DNA of 64,000 nt from Jacaranda mimosifolia (GCA_018894105.1 CM032117.1:35878501-35942500), one strand, 5' to 3'; positions 32,579-44,636 are shown, counted from the stretch's first letter. A program made the numbers and translations. Notes: a model not told the origin generated them from the letters alone.

Positions 32579-34814
32579 TATTGGAATAGTGCCCCGCTGT
32601 CAATTAGATTGGCATGTAAACTATTTCACTTGTGATACAATCTTGATTGAATGATATTCATTATAAATGGCCATCTTCATCTTATGCTTATATTACTTCA
32701 CTAGCATTTGGTTGAAGCCCTTAGATCACACGAGACTATGGAACATGGTCACGAATCGGGTGGTGATCGTGTAACAAGTCTTACATAATTATGATCTTAA
32801 ATCTTTCAAGTCATAGAATCTTATGAGATAGGGCATCTAAGATTCGAATAGACTTGCACTAATGATGCATAAATCCAAGATTTGGATATTACTCCATTTC
32901 GTGAGAAAACCATGTGAAACATAGGTACATGTTAGTAGGTGCTTGTTAGAGAACAAGTTCAAAGAAGGCATGCCCGAAGAATCCACTAGATAGTTGTAGT
33001 AGCAAATCGGTAGTGGCATATTCTCCAGCCTACGCTAATGTATATAATTAGTCATTTGACCTGAGGATCCATGGTAACATTGTGTTTAAGTCCTCATGCT
33101 CCAACTCTTCCTTGACCACTTAGCGGGTCTTTCGGGTTGAGTTTGGGCATGAGCTACTTAGACATAGAGGTTTGTAAGATCCAAGATGGGATCCAACTCT
33201 TCATCGTTGTGAAGGGCGAGTGCATCTCCTATGCATTCTATAATGATCGATTTCAAGGAGTCCTTGCACAAGGTAGTATGACAATTTGGAAAAGGAATTT
33301 TCTAAAGATGTGGTCATAAATTGAAATTGAACATTGGGAATAGAAACATAGTATCGAGACTATTAGGGAGCCACCAAATATCTTGCTTTAGGCCTCTTTT
33401 AGGACATAGGGCACGAAAGAACCGTATTTGCATGGCCAGCATAGAGCTAGAATGGTTCTCCAAAAGCATATTCATTCGGCCAATTAGTTGTGCTCCATAG
33501 GCTTGAGGTTAGACATCAACCATGGAGATTGGGTACTCTTCAATTAATGGAGATTAATTGAATTGAGTAATTAGTTTAATGGAGTTTAAACTAATGTGAA
33601 TATTTTGATATTCTAGACGTCACAAGAGTTGTGAGCCCATGTCCAATGAGTGGTAGAACCTAATGGGTCACACACAAAAGCCAATTGGAAATCCTACTTG
33701 ATGAAGGAAATTTTCTAAGAGTTAGAGAAATTTTATCTTGACCTATTTTGGAGGGAAACGGTTGACACAATTTTTTGATTAGGTTGGCTTGATCAATTTA
33801 ATTGTTAAATTGATCTAAATAATTTAAAGAGTTAAATTAGACCAATTAAATTAAAGAATTAATTTAATTGGTGCCACATGACTATCAATTGGTCAAGTTA
33901 ACTTAAGGAGTTAAGTTAACACCTTTTAACTTAAAGAACTAAGCTAATTGGCTTAAAGAGTTAAGCCAGGGATAATTAATTAAATTAAGGAATTAATTTA
34001 ATTAATAAGAATTAATTTGGAGGGAAATTCAAATGAAGAGTTCATTTGGAGTGCATTCAGAATATATTTGGATGACATTTCATGAGATGAAATGAAGATT
34101 TCAAATGAAATTCAAATGCAAGTGAAATGTGAATTTCACAAAGGCAACTTGCTTGCTTAGGTGGCACCTCATGGGAGGTACGATGCCAACTAGCATCACA
34201 TCTTCCTTTCTTATATATATAGATATAGAGTGGCTGGCCACTCAGAGGCTAAGCTTGCAAAATCTAGATCTAATTGTTAGATTCCATTTTTCCCTCCAAT
34301 TTTGTGATTTTCTCATGTGTTGAGGCTTCACACTTTCTTCACCCTCCCTCCCAAATTTTTGGCCTTCATCCTCAGAATTAAGTTGAGATTTGGATTAGCC
34401 ATTGGTGTGTGGATCATGTCATTAGAGGCAATACGTTTGCATTGCTTGGCTTTTGGAGATCCACAACAGAGGCAGTAAATTTGGAGCGCCTTTTCAGGAC
34501 CTTCCCGGAGTCATTTTTTTCTGAATTTTTTTACTGGGTCTTCATCAAGGTGTTGGTGATCTTGTGTCCAAATTTTAACCAATTTGGAGGAGATTTGATA
34601 GGGCAACTGTCGCCAACTTTCTGCTGCACCACTGGAAGACAGCTTTCAAGTGTTTAAGTGTTCTTCCTCCTTTCATTGGATTTTGAGCATTCAAGGTAAT
34701 CCTTTATCCAAATCTGAATTTGATGCATGATTAGATCCTTGGTTTTGAGTGTAGCCAAGTTAATTTAGCCTTTTGTGGTTTTATTATTGGATCCTTGTGC
34801 TACACTTAACTTCA
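32579..34814 (+). repeat. O 3' LTR
   Basis: Starts TATTGGAATAGTGCCCC (the terminal TG has become TA) and ends GTGCTACACTTAACTTCA, 2236 bp. The right neighbour is minus-strand integrase of P, beginning GGAAAATCC. TATA block at 34211-34229, with GGTACGATGCC and AGCATCACA upstream. The palindrome array is at about 33790-33990. Confidence 0.9.
34172..34232 (+). promoter_or_regulatory. O 3' LTR promoter
   Basis: The TATA block TTATATATATAGATATAG (34211-34228) follows GATGCCAACTAGCATC, the core of the inverted repeat (GATGC with GCATC intact, outer bases partly lost). Confidence 0.6.
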
Positions 34815-35390
34815 GGAAAATCCTTTATGCCACTAACATTTAGCGCTTTGAGGGCTTCTATTTTGTTTATCTATTTTTGAAAATATGTCCAAGTCTAGCA
34901 TGCTGCAAAATGGCACTTTCTTGGTTATCTAATTTTTTTTACTTTGTTGAATGTGCATTAGTGATGGTTGAAAATCCAAAATGTATAATCTATTGTTAAG
35001 TGTACTTATTGCGACTAAAGAACCTTTCTTTATTGCCTTCAATGTCCCACTTGATATGAAAAATCATATTCTTCACTATCCAAAATGGGAATTGAAATAA
35101 TGTTCTTAATAAGATTTGACATATAGTAACTAGGATCCAATACAAGTAAGGAGTTTCCTAAGTCTATCATATTTTGTGCATTAGGCTTTGGCCACAACAC
35201 TTGTTCCTTTGCCAAGGCGGTGGATCATATCTCCATGACTAAGATTTATTCTTCTTTTCATTCTTTGTAACAAATTATAAAGATGAGAACCACATGCGAT
35301 ATCATATATCCTTAAGGGAGAATTTACCCTTAAGTGAACTTTAAAAAGTACATACCCTTCCCAAGGGTTGCAAGACACTCCTTGCAATTT
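34815..35390 (-). pseudogene. P protease and GAG-pre-integrase remnant
   Basis: On the minus strand, from 35390: the end of gag's tail (LGKGMYFLKFT-like), then the protease start (INSPLRIYDIACGSHLYNLLQR in the 35399-35181 open stretch, where the DTG-type motif reads DIACGS), the later protease segments (about 35150-35000), and the LWHARLGH-type and KIEALKALNVSGIKDF segments up to 34815. Frames are broken several times. The protease active-site Asp remains, but the Thr and Gly around it are changed. Confidence 0.75.
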
Positions 35391-36099
35391 CATTTCCAAT
35401 GGCCCATTTCACCACAGTAGAAACAAGTGGTGTCTTTTTTATCCTCTATAATCTTCTTGACTCCACTAGATGCCTTAAATGTTTGTTTCCTCTTGAAAAA
35501 GAACCTTTCTTCTTCTTGCCCCCTTTCTTCTTGCCTTTAAAGCCTTTAGACTAGGAGGAAGAAGCAATCATTAGAGGTTTGTCCTTATCATGGTTCTCTG
35601 CCTTGGCCAATGCTTTGGTCAAATAAACTCGGCAAGGATGTAAGGATCAAATCCCCACAGAGATCATAGTCCATCACTACGTCCAAGTTGAAGACCTTGC
35701 CAACAAGTCTAATCATCTTTAGACCGTAGTTGAGGACACATGACCCCTCAATCATCATAGCTTGAAAAATCTCTTTTGACAACATGAACCTCTCATGCCT
35801 TGTTTGCTATACAACTCTTGCAAGCAATAGACCGAGGTATGTTTCATGTGTTCGTGAGACTTTTGAAGTTGATAGATGCCACCATGAGACTATGAGTTAC
35901 GACGTGATCCGCAACCCTTTCATGAACATTTCACATATCTCTTGAGCAGCATCAATCCCCATGGGATTAGGAACACCTTGATATAGGACATATATCCATT
36001 TCTCGAAATCCAAAACCATTTTGAGGTTTATTCAATCATGGTAGTTTGGTCGGTTAGTTTATTGATTTCCAATATAATGCTTAGTAGATTTATAGCCAT
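35391..36099 (-). pseudogene. P gag remnant
   Basis: ATG at 36099 (minus strand) begins MAINLLSIILEINKLTD, then the reading frame breaks. A 65-codon piece (35785-35588) has LSKEIFQAMMIEGSCVLNYG and DLILTSLPSLFDQ. The knuckle near 35430-35390 keeps all four residues (CFYCGEMGHWK, stop, NC), but a stop lies inside it. The central part resembles the gag type of K and H (GVPNPMGID segment) more than that of D and F. Confidence 0.8.
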
Positions 36100-38095
36100 T
36101 CTTGAGATTCTCAAATCTACATGAGCGAGGGAGAGAATATAAGCATTTGATTGAATTTGGATATTAAAAACATATTCATGGACTTTCAAGCATGTTTTCC
36201 TCCCACTATTTTATCAAATTCCTCACACCCAAAAGAATTTAGCAAATCTCATTTCCGAGTGGGAATCAAGGTCCAAATGTATCATTCTTGGACCCCGCAA
36301 CTTGTGAACATCCACAAGTAATCCTAAGATAAGCAACTTTTGCTAATTACATCTCTATGCAACCCTTAATGTATTTTGCCTCACTTTTCATGTAGACCCA
36401 TGACTCGTGTGACATCTACACTACTAGGTGTTAAGTTATCGTATCTACCAATTAATATTTAATTACAAACTCCAATATATCATTTCACCACTCATGAGAC
36501 AATGCCATAGTGAGCTTTAAATTAAAGTGCATCATATGCTAAGTAAGTGAGCTAGCTTTCCTCCAAAAACATGTCCCACAACTCGTGAGCCAACACATAA
36601 ATGTGGTAGAATCTCTTTTCACAAACTATTACTAGAAGGCTTGGATTAATTAAAACTCCTTTTAATTTGTATCCAAATTGACTTAATAATTTGAAAAACT
36701 TAGACTCCTCTGAGTTGAGGTATTTTCTTATTTTGAAAGATCTCATTAATTTTATCTTCTCTTATTTAGATTTTCTATATCCCAACCATGCATATCATAT
36801 ATCTATAAGATAAAGAAAGCATAAATAAGTAAATGAACCTAGCATGCTCCTAGGGTGGAATGACCATGAACCTTAACCAAGTAGTACACTTAGAGTCATA
36901 GGTGCACTACTTAGTTGATTTTAAGTGGGTTAATTAAAACCTATCTATTACGTAAATGTATCTCATACATTCATGGGTCTTCAAGCCTCCTTGATCCTCT
37001 TGGCCTTATTTGTCTCCTTGCAACATTTACAAGAGAAAAGAAATCCTCACTCCTAGAGTTCTACTTTGATAACATTTACAGGGTAGGAAATCAAGAGGCG
37101 TGGAAGCCCCTATTTAATACAACCCTTTTCAACAACTTGAAACAAATAAAATCAATTTAAAGACTCGGGCTCATCCACATTCATTCATCATTCATTCAAC
37201 AATTAAATGAACAATAAATAAGAATTGGCATTCAATTCCATCAATTAAATGTTTATCTCATAAATAATTAATTAATAGCCAAAAATAAGCATAACTATTT
37301 ATGCATCTCATTTTTGCACTTAATTGAAGATTAATTTGAATTTAACTTTAAAACCAAGCAAAATGGTCCTACATTGCTTTGAGCAGTTACACAACATTTG
37401 TGAATCAAAATAAGGATGAAAAAAACAAGTTTGATAGGCTAAAAACACCAAAATAGTACAAAAACAGGTTCTAGGATAACCTTGGGCAGGCTGCTACCCA
37501 ACTGGCCTATCGGGCACACAGTGAGCATACACAAGGCATGCCCACAGCCGAACTTAGCTGCTGCCAAGCCGAGTGGTACCCCTGCCACAAGTTACACCAA
37601 TCAACCGTTTAAGCACCATTTTGTGTATTTTCCACTCCAAACCATATGGACACCTCCATAACATCATTTCATACAAATTTTGATAAATTTTCAGATTATA
37701 AACACCTTTAAAAACTGGAAATTAATGTGCTCAAACATGCTTCAAAAATCAAATCTAATTGAGAATCAACATTCTCTAAAAATCTTCAATTAACTCTAAT
37801 CCAATTGGATCCAAAAATAGCCAAAACACATTAAGGCCATAATCAACATGCTATATCAACATATAACATCATCCAATGCTAAATCAACATTTAACATTAT
37901 CATAACTGGAATCAAAACCATGTCAACATATGAAATAACACTTAAAACACATTGACATATCTCAATTCAACACAAGGAGTCACATGCAAAATCATCCAAA
38001 CACTTAAATTCATCAATTGAATCAAGCATTTGGAGATTTAAAATCAATTCATCATATGAATCAATTCACTAAAATCCAAATTTAGGCATGAATTA
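36100..38095 (-). other. P leader (no gene)
   Basis: About 2 kb of minus-strand leader. GC-rich island about 37595-37480, small conserved hairpin about 36912-36879 (AAGTAGTGCAC with GTGTACTACTT, one mismatch), hairpin array 36593-36290. No shared open frame. Confidence 0.85.
36288..36596 (-). other. Leader hairpin array of P, ACGAGTCGTGG-type core
   Basis: On the minus strand: i 36593-36573 (GGCTCACGAGTTGTGGGA), ii 36504-36483 (GTCTCATGAGTGGTG), iii 36420-36390 (outer TGTAGA and TCTACA, core CACACGAGTCATGG) and iv 36313-36290 (GGATGTTCACAAGTTGCGG). All four share the (C)ACGAGT(C)GTGG core found in F, and none has the GGTCACGGGG or GAAGCGGGG form. Confidence 0.8.
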
Positions 38096-38108
38096 GGCTT
38101 TGATAGCA
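38096..38108 (-). other. P primer-binding site, two changes
   Basis: The minus strand reads TGCTATCAAAGCC at the primer-binding position, two bases from the LTR end; the canonical site is TGGTATCAGAGCC. Confidence 0.85.
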
Positions 38109-38110
38109 CT

Positions 38111-40341
38111 TGAAAGAAGGAGTAGGATTGTGATCCAAATATAAAACCAAAAATAGGCAAAATATAAGTAGACAAATCTATCCCAAGGATCATAATCATA
38201 CTTCGAATGAGGATATAGATGCAGAAAAATTACCTTTGTAGATCAACACAAAGGAAATGAGAAGATCACTCTGACGAACACTTCAAAGGATTATCTATGC
38301 GCAATAGAAGATGCCAATGGTTGGTCCCCTTCCCAATCTCCAAAAATTGGAAAATCTGGCAGGATATACCACCAACAATACAGTGAGTTGCTGCCAAAAT
38401 TTCACTAGAATTAGAAACTCCTTGGTCATCAAAATCTGCTCCCAAAAACCAGTGCGAACAATGATCCACTAAGAAATTCTAAGTCCTCCAAGTGTAGGAC
38501 CTCTAATGACAAAGTCCACACACCTTAGGCAAGCACTAAATCAACCTAACTTGTGCTAGAATAAGAGAGGAAGAAGGTGATAGGAGGGGTTAATGGAGGT
38601 GAAAGGGAGATGAGAGAAATTTGTGTGGATCTTCAATATATAAATATCACACTTTTGGAGAGAAAAATGTAAGAATGCCAATAACCACCCAAGTGGCCGG
38701 CCATGTCACCTATATATAAAGGTGAGAGAGATGCTTAGCAAGCATCACACCTCCCATGCTAGTTGGCCAACTTGCCAACTTGCATGTGCATTTGCATTTC
38801 ACATGTATTTGCATTAAATTAATATTTGCATTTCATCTCACAAAATGAAATGCTAAGTAACTCTAATTCAAATTCAAATGGACTCTTCCATTTGATTTTC
38901 CTCCAAAATTCAAATTCTCATTTTAATTAAATTAACTCTTTAATTTAATTAATTTGACTTAACTCCTTAATTCAATTAACTTAACTCTTTAAGGTAATTA
39001 ATGTTAACTTAACTCCTTAAGTTGACTAATTAATTGTCACATGGAACCAATTAAATTAACTCCTTAATTCAATTGGCTTAATTTAAATTCTTAAATTATT
39101 TTGATTAATTTAACAATTAAAGTAATCAAGTCAAGATGAGCAATTAAAGTAGTCCCTTGTCCCTCTCTCAAGACGCCTAGGTTTGGATTTTCTAACTCCT
39201 TAGAAAATCCATCCTATCAATAAGAGCTTCTTATAGACTTTTGTGTGTAACCCATTAGATTCATCCATTCATTAGACATGGGCTCACAACTCATTGTGAT
39301 ATTTTGAATATCGAAATATTTGCATTTGTTTAAACTCCTTTAAATAAATCACTCTTTCAATTAATCTCTATTAGTTGAATAGTACCCAATCTCTATGCTC
39401 AATGTCTAGCAACAAGCCCATAGAGCCCAACTAATTGGATAAATGAATTATGTCTTGATGAACCATTATAACTTACGCTTACCATGCAAATGCGATCCTT
39501 CCATCTCCTATCTCTACAAAAAGGCCTAGGAAAAGATATTTGTTGGCTCCCAAATAGCCTCGATAACTATGTCTCTATATCCAATGTTTGATTCCCCTTT
39601 ATGACCTCAACTTTGGAAAAGTCATTTTTCAAATCGTGCTACTACCTTGTTCAAGGATTTCTTGGAATCGATCATTATAGAATACATAAGACATGTACTC
39701 ATCCCTCACAACAACAAGGAAATAGATCCTATCTTGAATCTCATAAATCTCCATGTTTAAGTAGCTCATGCCTAATCTCAACCCCGAATGACCTACTACA
39801 TGGTCGGAGAAGAGACAAAGCATAAGGACCTAAACACAAGGTTACCATAGATCCTTAGGTCCAAAGACTAATTATATGCACTATCATAAGTTAGAAAACT
39901 TGTCACTACCGACTTGTGACTACAACTACCTATTGGATTCTCTGGGTGGGTCTTCAGTGAACTTGTTCTCTAGCAAGCATCCACTAACATGCATCCAAGT
40001 GTCACATAGATTGCTCATGAAATAGAGCAATATCCAACTCCTTGGAATATGCATCATTAGTGCAAATCTATCTGAATCCTAGATGCCACGTCTCATAGGA
40101 TTCTACAACTTGGAATATTTAAAATCATGACCATAGAGACTTATTTCTTGATCACCATCATATGCATAACCAAGTCCCATAGTCTTGTATGATTTAGGGC
40201 CTTCAACCAAATGCAATTAAAATATAATAAGCATAAGATAAAGATGGCTTTTTAATAAAAAATATCATTTAATCAAGGTTGCATCACAAGTGAAATAGCA
40301 TTACATGCCAATCTAATTGGCTGGAGGGCACTATTCCAACA
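38111..40341 (-). repeat. P 5' LTR
   Basis: The plus strand begins TGAAAGAAGGAGTAGG and ends GGGCACTATTCCAACA, 2231 bp, complete with TG...CA on its own strand. Palindrome array about 38930-39130. TATA-like TATATATAAAG at 38711-38721 with GCATCACACC nearby (38748-38757). Confidence 0.9.
38705..38790 (-). promoter_or_regulatory. P 5' LTR promoter
   Basis: The TATA-like block is at 38711-38721. AAGCATCACACCTCCC (38743-38758) matches one arm of the promoter inverted repeat; the other arm has decayed. Confidence 0.5.
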
Positions 40342-40436
40342 TCTCCTAGGTCATAGATAGAATAGGATCTTTGGAAGGATGTGCAAGCTATGTGTGCATC
40401 TTCTCTGGTATCGGGTGTGTAACAAGAGATTACACC
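40342..40436. other. 95 bp of DNA outside any recognised element
   Basis: Between the outer end of P's LTR (CCAACA) and the start of F's LTR (TATTAGAATAG) lie 95 bases that match nothing else in the window. They contain a short inverted repeat next to F (GTGTAA with TTACAC). This is the only candidate for sequence predating the visible elements. It could also be a scrap of an older element too decayed to recognise. Confidence 0.7.
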
Positions 40437-41639
40437 TATTAGAATAGTGCCCCCAGCCAATTAGATTGGCATGTAAACTATTTCACTTGTGATTCAATTT
40501 TGATTGAATGTATTCATATTAAATGGTCATCTTCATCTTACGCTTATTTTACTTCACTGGAAATTGGTTGAAGCCCCTAAATCGTACAAGACTACGGGAC
40601 TTGGTCACACATTGGGTGGTGATCATGAACTAAGACTTACACGGTCGTAATTTTAAAATATTCCAAGCCATAGAATCTTAAGAGAAGGGGCATCTAAGAT
40701 TCGGATAGACTTACACTAACAATGCATAAATCCAAGGAGTTGGATATTGCTTCATTTCATGAGCAATCCATGTTAAACATGGGGGCATGTTAGTGGGTGC
40801 TTGTTAGAGAACAAGTTTACTTAAGACCAGCCTAAAGAATCCAATACATAGTTTGAGTGCCAAGTCAGTAATGGCAAGTTCTCCAGCTTACGCTAGTACA
40901 TATAATTAGTCCTTAAACCTGAAGATCTATGGTAACCTTATGTTTAGGTCCTATTACTTTGACTCTTCTCCGACCACATAGCAACTCATTGGGGTTGAGA
41001 TTGGATATAAGTTACTTAGACATAGAGATTTGAGAGATCCAAGATGGGATCCATCTTCTCGTCGTTGTGAAGAGTAGGCACATCTCCTATGTATTCTATA
41101 ATGATCGATTCTAAGAAATCCTTGCGTAAGGTAGTATGAAAATTTGAAAAATGAGTTTTTCAAAGATGAGGGCATAAAACGAAATCGAACATTAGGATTA
41201 GAAACATAGTTATCGTTTGGGGAGTTGACAAGTATCTTGCCCTAGGTCTCTTTTGGGAGATAAGACACGGAAGGACCATATTTACCGACACGCATGAAGC
41301 TAGAATGGTTCATCAAGACCATATTTATTTCATCCAATTAGTTGGGTTCCATGGGCCTGTTTCTAGACATAGACCATGGAGATTGGGTACTTTTCGATTA
41401 ATGGAGATTAGTTGAAAGAGTTATTAGTTTAAAGGAGTTTAAACTAATATGAATATTTCAATATTCAAAATATCACAATGAGTTGTGAGGCTATGTCTAA
41501 TGAATGGATGAACCTAATGGGTCACACACAAAAGCCTAAAGGAAGTTCTAGTTGATGGGAGGAATTTTCTAAAGAGTTACAAAGTTCACCTTGGCGATTT
41601 TTGGAGAAGAAAAATAGTTGACTAATTTTTAGTCATTTT

Positions 41640-41860
41640 GACTTGATTAATTTAACTGTTAAATTAATCAAAATAACTTAAGAAGTTAAATTAAACCAAT
41701 TAAACTAAGGAGTTAATTTAATTGGTGCCATAAGATAATTAATTAGTCAAGTTAACTTAAAGAGTTAAGTTGACACCGATTAACTTAAAGAGTTAATTAA
41801 TTTAAAGAGTTAAGTCAAGTCAATTAGTTATATTAAAAAATTAATTTAATTAAAATAAGA
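41640..41860 (+). repeat. Palindrome array in the F 5' LTR
   Basis: Consecutive inverted repeats: GATTAATTTAA with TTAAATTAATC around CTG (11 of 11 pairs), AATTAAACTAA with TTAATTTAATT around GGAG, GTTAACTTAA with TTAAGTTGAC around AGAG, and further units. The spacer AGAG or GGAG recurs while the arms change. Confidence 0.85.
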
Positions 41861-42023
41861 ATTTGGTTTTGGAGGGAAATTCAAATGAAGGAGTTCATCT
41901 AAAATGAATTTAGGATTAATTTTCATTACATTTCATGAAATAAAATATAGATACAAATTAAATCTAAATGCCTATCACAGTCCCCATGCAAGCAAGTTGC
42001 GAAGTTGGCAACTTCCTCATGGG

Positions 42024-42070
42024 AGGTGTGATGCCAACTAGCATCACACCATCATCTCTATCTATAGAGG
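42024..42070 (+). promoter_or_regulatory. F 5' LTR promoter: perfect inverted repeat
   Basis: GGTGTGATGC (42025-42034) and GCATCACACC (42041-42050) are exact inverted copies with a 6-base spacer. The TATA position holds CTCTATCTATAGAGG (about 42056-42070), weaker than in the other copies. Confidence 0.65.
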
Positions 42071-42674
42071 TGGCTGGCCATGAGGGAAGCTAGCTAAGCA
42101 AGATTATCATTTTCCCTCCAAAAGTGTGATTCACTCATGTGTTGAAGTTTCACACTCTCAAAATCGTCTTCCTCTCCAATACTCTCCATAACTGCCTCTC
42201 TCTCTCCTTCTCCTTCTGATTTTCTAGCATATTAGAGGTGGATTAGTGCTCTCCTTGGGTGTGCAGATTAATACGTTAGAGGCTCAACATTTGGGGAGCT
42301 TGTGTTCTTGAAGATCCATTGTTGTCATCTATTTTAGATAGCTGATTTGGAGGATTTCCAAAGATCTGACTGGGCTAAAAATTTTATAGCAATGTCTCAA
42401 GTGTGTTGAGGTGTTCTCTCCAATTTTTCAGCCAATTTGGAGCCGATCAAGGTAGTCAATTATCGGCGAGATTTTGTTGTGAGCAGATTGAACTGGTGAA
42501 GAATTCAATGGTGTCATCCTCACTTTACCTTTGGATTTTTGCATTCAAGGTATTTTTTCCAGATTTAAATCCTCATTAAATTCATGATTAAATCCTTGGA
42601 AGTAGAGTAGGCAATTTTTATTTAGCCTTTTTGTGGTTTTATAATTAGATCCTTGGCCTACTCTTACCTTCAAG

Positions 42675-42687
42675 TGGTTTTCGAGCC
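42675..42687 (+). other. F primer-binding site, mutated
   Basis: TGGTTTTCGAGCC differs from TGGTATCAGAGCC at three positions in its middle. The location, two bases after the LTR end, is right. Confidence 0.85.
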
Positions 42688-44636
42688 TAATTCATGCTTC
42701 AATTTGGATTTTATTGGATTGATTCATGTGATGAATTATAATTGATTTAAGTGATGAATTTGAGTGTTTGGTTAATTTTATGTGTGGCTCCTTGTTGATG
42801 AATTGAAATATGATAATATGTGTTTTAAGTGTTAATTCATATGTTAGTATGTTTTGATTTGTGGAAGATTTTGTTAAATGTTGATTTGGCATTGATTTAT
42901 GTTATATGTTCATATAACATGATTTGTTTGGCCTTAACTTTTTTTGGTCATTTTTGGATCTAATTGGATTGAAGATAATTGGAAATTTTGAAGAATATTG
43001 ATTCTTACTTGTACTTGATTTTTGAAGCATGTTTGAGCACTTGAATTTCCACTTTTAAAAGGTGTTTTAAATCTAGAAATTCATTTAATATGTGTGAATT
43101 TGTGTTATGGATATGTCAATAATTTTTTTGTGCACAAAATTAGGCCAAAAATGGCCTCGACTCAATTCAAAATCGAAACAGGGCATACTGCTGCCCAATT
43201 GCCGGGCGTTGGCTGAGTAGCGGGCGCGCACCACACAGCCGTGCAGGCTGGCTGGGCAGCAATGTGCCTTGGCAATTTGGATGAGTTTTTAGGCTTCTTT
43301 TTTTATTGTTTTGTGCTTTGTGCTCAAAATTATTATAATTCACACTAATTAGATGCACAAACATTTTGCAAGTTCTCAAAATAATGTTTGACATTTTTTG
43401 AATGCTTTTAAACTCTTATTCAAGTTAATCTTCAACTTATTGCAAAATGAGATGCATAATTGTATGCTTATTTTTGCTAGTTAATTAATTGTTTATGAGA
43501 TAAGCATTTAATTTGTTGAATTGAATGTCAATTCTTATTTATTGTTCATTTAATTATTGAATGGATGATGAATGTATGGGGATGATCTTAATATGATTTT
43601 ATTTGTTTCAAGTTGTTGAAAAGGGTTGTATTAAATTGGGTCTTGCATGCCTCTTAATTTCTATCTTATAAATGTTATGAGAGTAGCATCACTAGGAGTG
43701 AGGTTTCTTTTCTCTTGTAATTGTTTCGAGAAAACAAGGAGGCCAAGGGAATCAAGGAGGCATAAAGACCTATGAATGTATGGGATATATTTATGTAATA
43801 GCTAGATTTAATCAACCCACCTAAAATCAACTAAGTAATGCACCTATAGCTCTAAAGTGCACTACTTGGTTAAGGCTCATGGTCATCCCACCCTAGGAGC
43901 ATGCTAGGCACATTTACTTATTTATACTTTTGTTATCCTATTGATGTACGAGATGCATGGTTAGGATATAGAAAACCTAAATAAGAGAAGATAAAATTGA
44001 TGAGATCTTTTAGCGTAAGAAAATCCTCCACTTAGAGGAGTCTAAGTGCTTTCAAAATATTAAGTCAAAATGGATACAAATTAAAAGGAGTTTCAATTAA
44101 TACATTCCTTCTACCAATAGTATGTGACATAAGATGCTACCACATTTTCATGATGTCTCATTAGTTGTAGGTCATATTTATAGAGGAAAGCTATGCTCAC
44201 TCACTTAGTATACGATACAACTTTAATTTGATACTTCCTACGCATTGTCTCACGAGTCGTGGAATGACATAGTGTAGTTTTGAATCAAAGATTGATTGGT
44301 AGGTCCAACTTAAACACCTAGTAATGTAGATGTTGCACGAGTCGTAGGTCTACATGAAGAGTGGGGCAAAACATATCAAGGGTTACATAGAGATGTATTT
44401 AGCAAAAGTTGCTTACCTTTGAATTGTTTGTGGATGTCTCACAAGTCGTGGGTCCACTACAAGTCCTTTATGCCTTGATTCTCACTAGAAAATGAGATTT
44501 CCCAAATTCCTTAAGGGGGTGAGGAATTTGATTAAATAGTGGGAGAACATGTTTTCAATACATATATTCAATCACATGCTTATATTTTTATTTTTTATTT
44601 TTTTTTCCTTTATAGATTTTCAAAATCTCAAACAAA
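42688..44636 (+). other. F leader (no gene)
   Basis: About 1.95 kb. GC-rich island about 43180-43270 (starts GGGCATACTGCTGCCC and ends GGCTGGGCAGC), small conserved hairpin about 43832-43868, hairpin array 44150-44457, then an AT-rich run to the gag ATG. Confidence 0.85.
44150..44457 (+). other. Leader hairpin array of F, ACGAGTCGTGG-type core
   Basis: Sites are i 44152-44174 (GTCTCATTAGTTGTAGG), ii 44242-44266 (CATT and AATG around GTCTCACGAGTCGTGG), iii 44323-44354 (ATGTAGA and TCTACAT around GCACGAGTCGTAGG) and iv 44430-44457 (GTGGA and TCCAC around TCTCACAAGTCGTGGG). CACG-AGT-CGTG is itself a tiny stem-loop. Each site has its own outer stem and a shared core. Confidence 0.85.

Larger units (their letters stand above)
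2733..34814 (+). mobile_element. Element O: copia retrotransposon split by two nested insertions
   Basis: O is assembled from pieces in family order: truncated 5' LTR (2733-4258), primer-binding site, leader part 1 (to 4633), nested N1, leader part 2 (17579-18467), gag, protease and the first part of integrase (to 20204), nested D, the rest of pol (30336 to about 32560), polypurine tract and 3' LTR (32579-34814). The 3' LTR ends in TTCA and abuts the minus-strand integrase of P. O is thus younger than P and older than N1 and D. Its gag has a 216-bp tandem duplication and its reverse transcriptase reads YVND, so it cannot be active. Confidence 0.8.
34815..40341 (-). mobile_element. Element P: 5' part of a copia retrotransposon cut by O
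   Basis: On the minus strand: 5' LTR (40341-38111), primer-binding site, leader, gag (from 36099), protease, and the GAG-pre-integrase region, which ends at 34815 where O's 3' LTR begins. The rest of P should lie left of O but is not visible: fragment Q overlaps P's sequence here and so is another copy. The 5 bases GGAAA at 34815-34819 would be one copy of O's target duplication; the partner is not in the window. Confidence 0.85.
40437..42672 (+). repeat. F 5' LTR
   Basis: Starts TATTAGAATAGTGCCCCC (TGTTGG decayed) and ends CTACTCTTACCTTCA, 2236 bp, followed by AG and the primer-binding site. The promoter inverted repeat is perfect here; the TATA block is weak. Confidence 0.9.

Noticed and set aside
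34815..35000. P and Q as the two halves of one element split by O
   Set aside because: Both contain the same GAG-pre-integrase segment (GCCACTAACATTTAG on the plus strand), so they overlap and must be different copies.
44150..44457. Four evenly spaced related motifs as a CRISPR array or tRNA-like repeats
   Set aside because: The spacing is about 90 nt with conserved intervening leader, the units are short, and they recur at the same place in every copy of a plant retrotransposon leader. No cloverleaf can be drawn.
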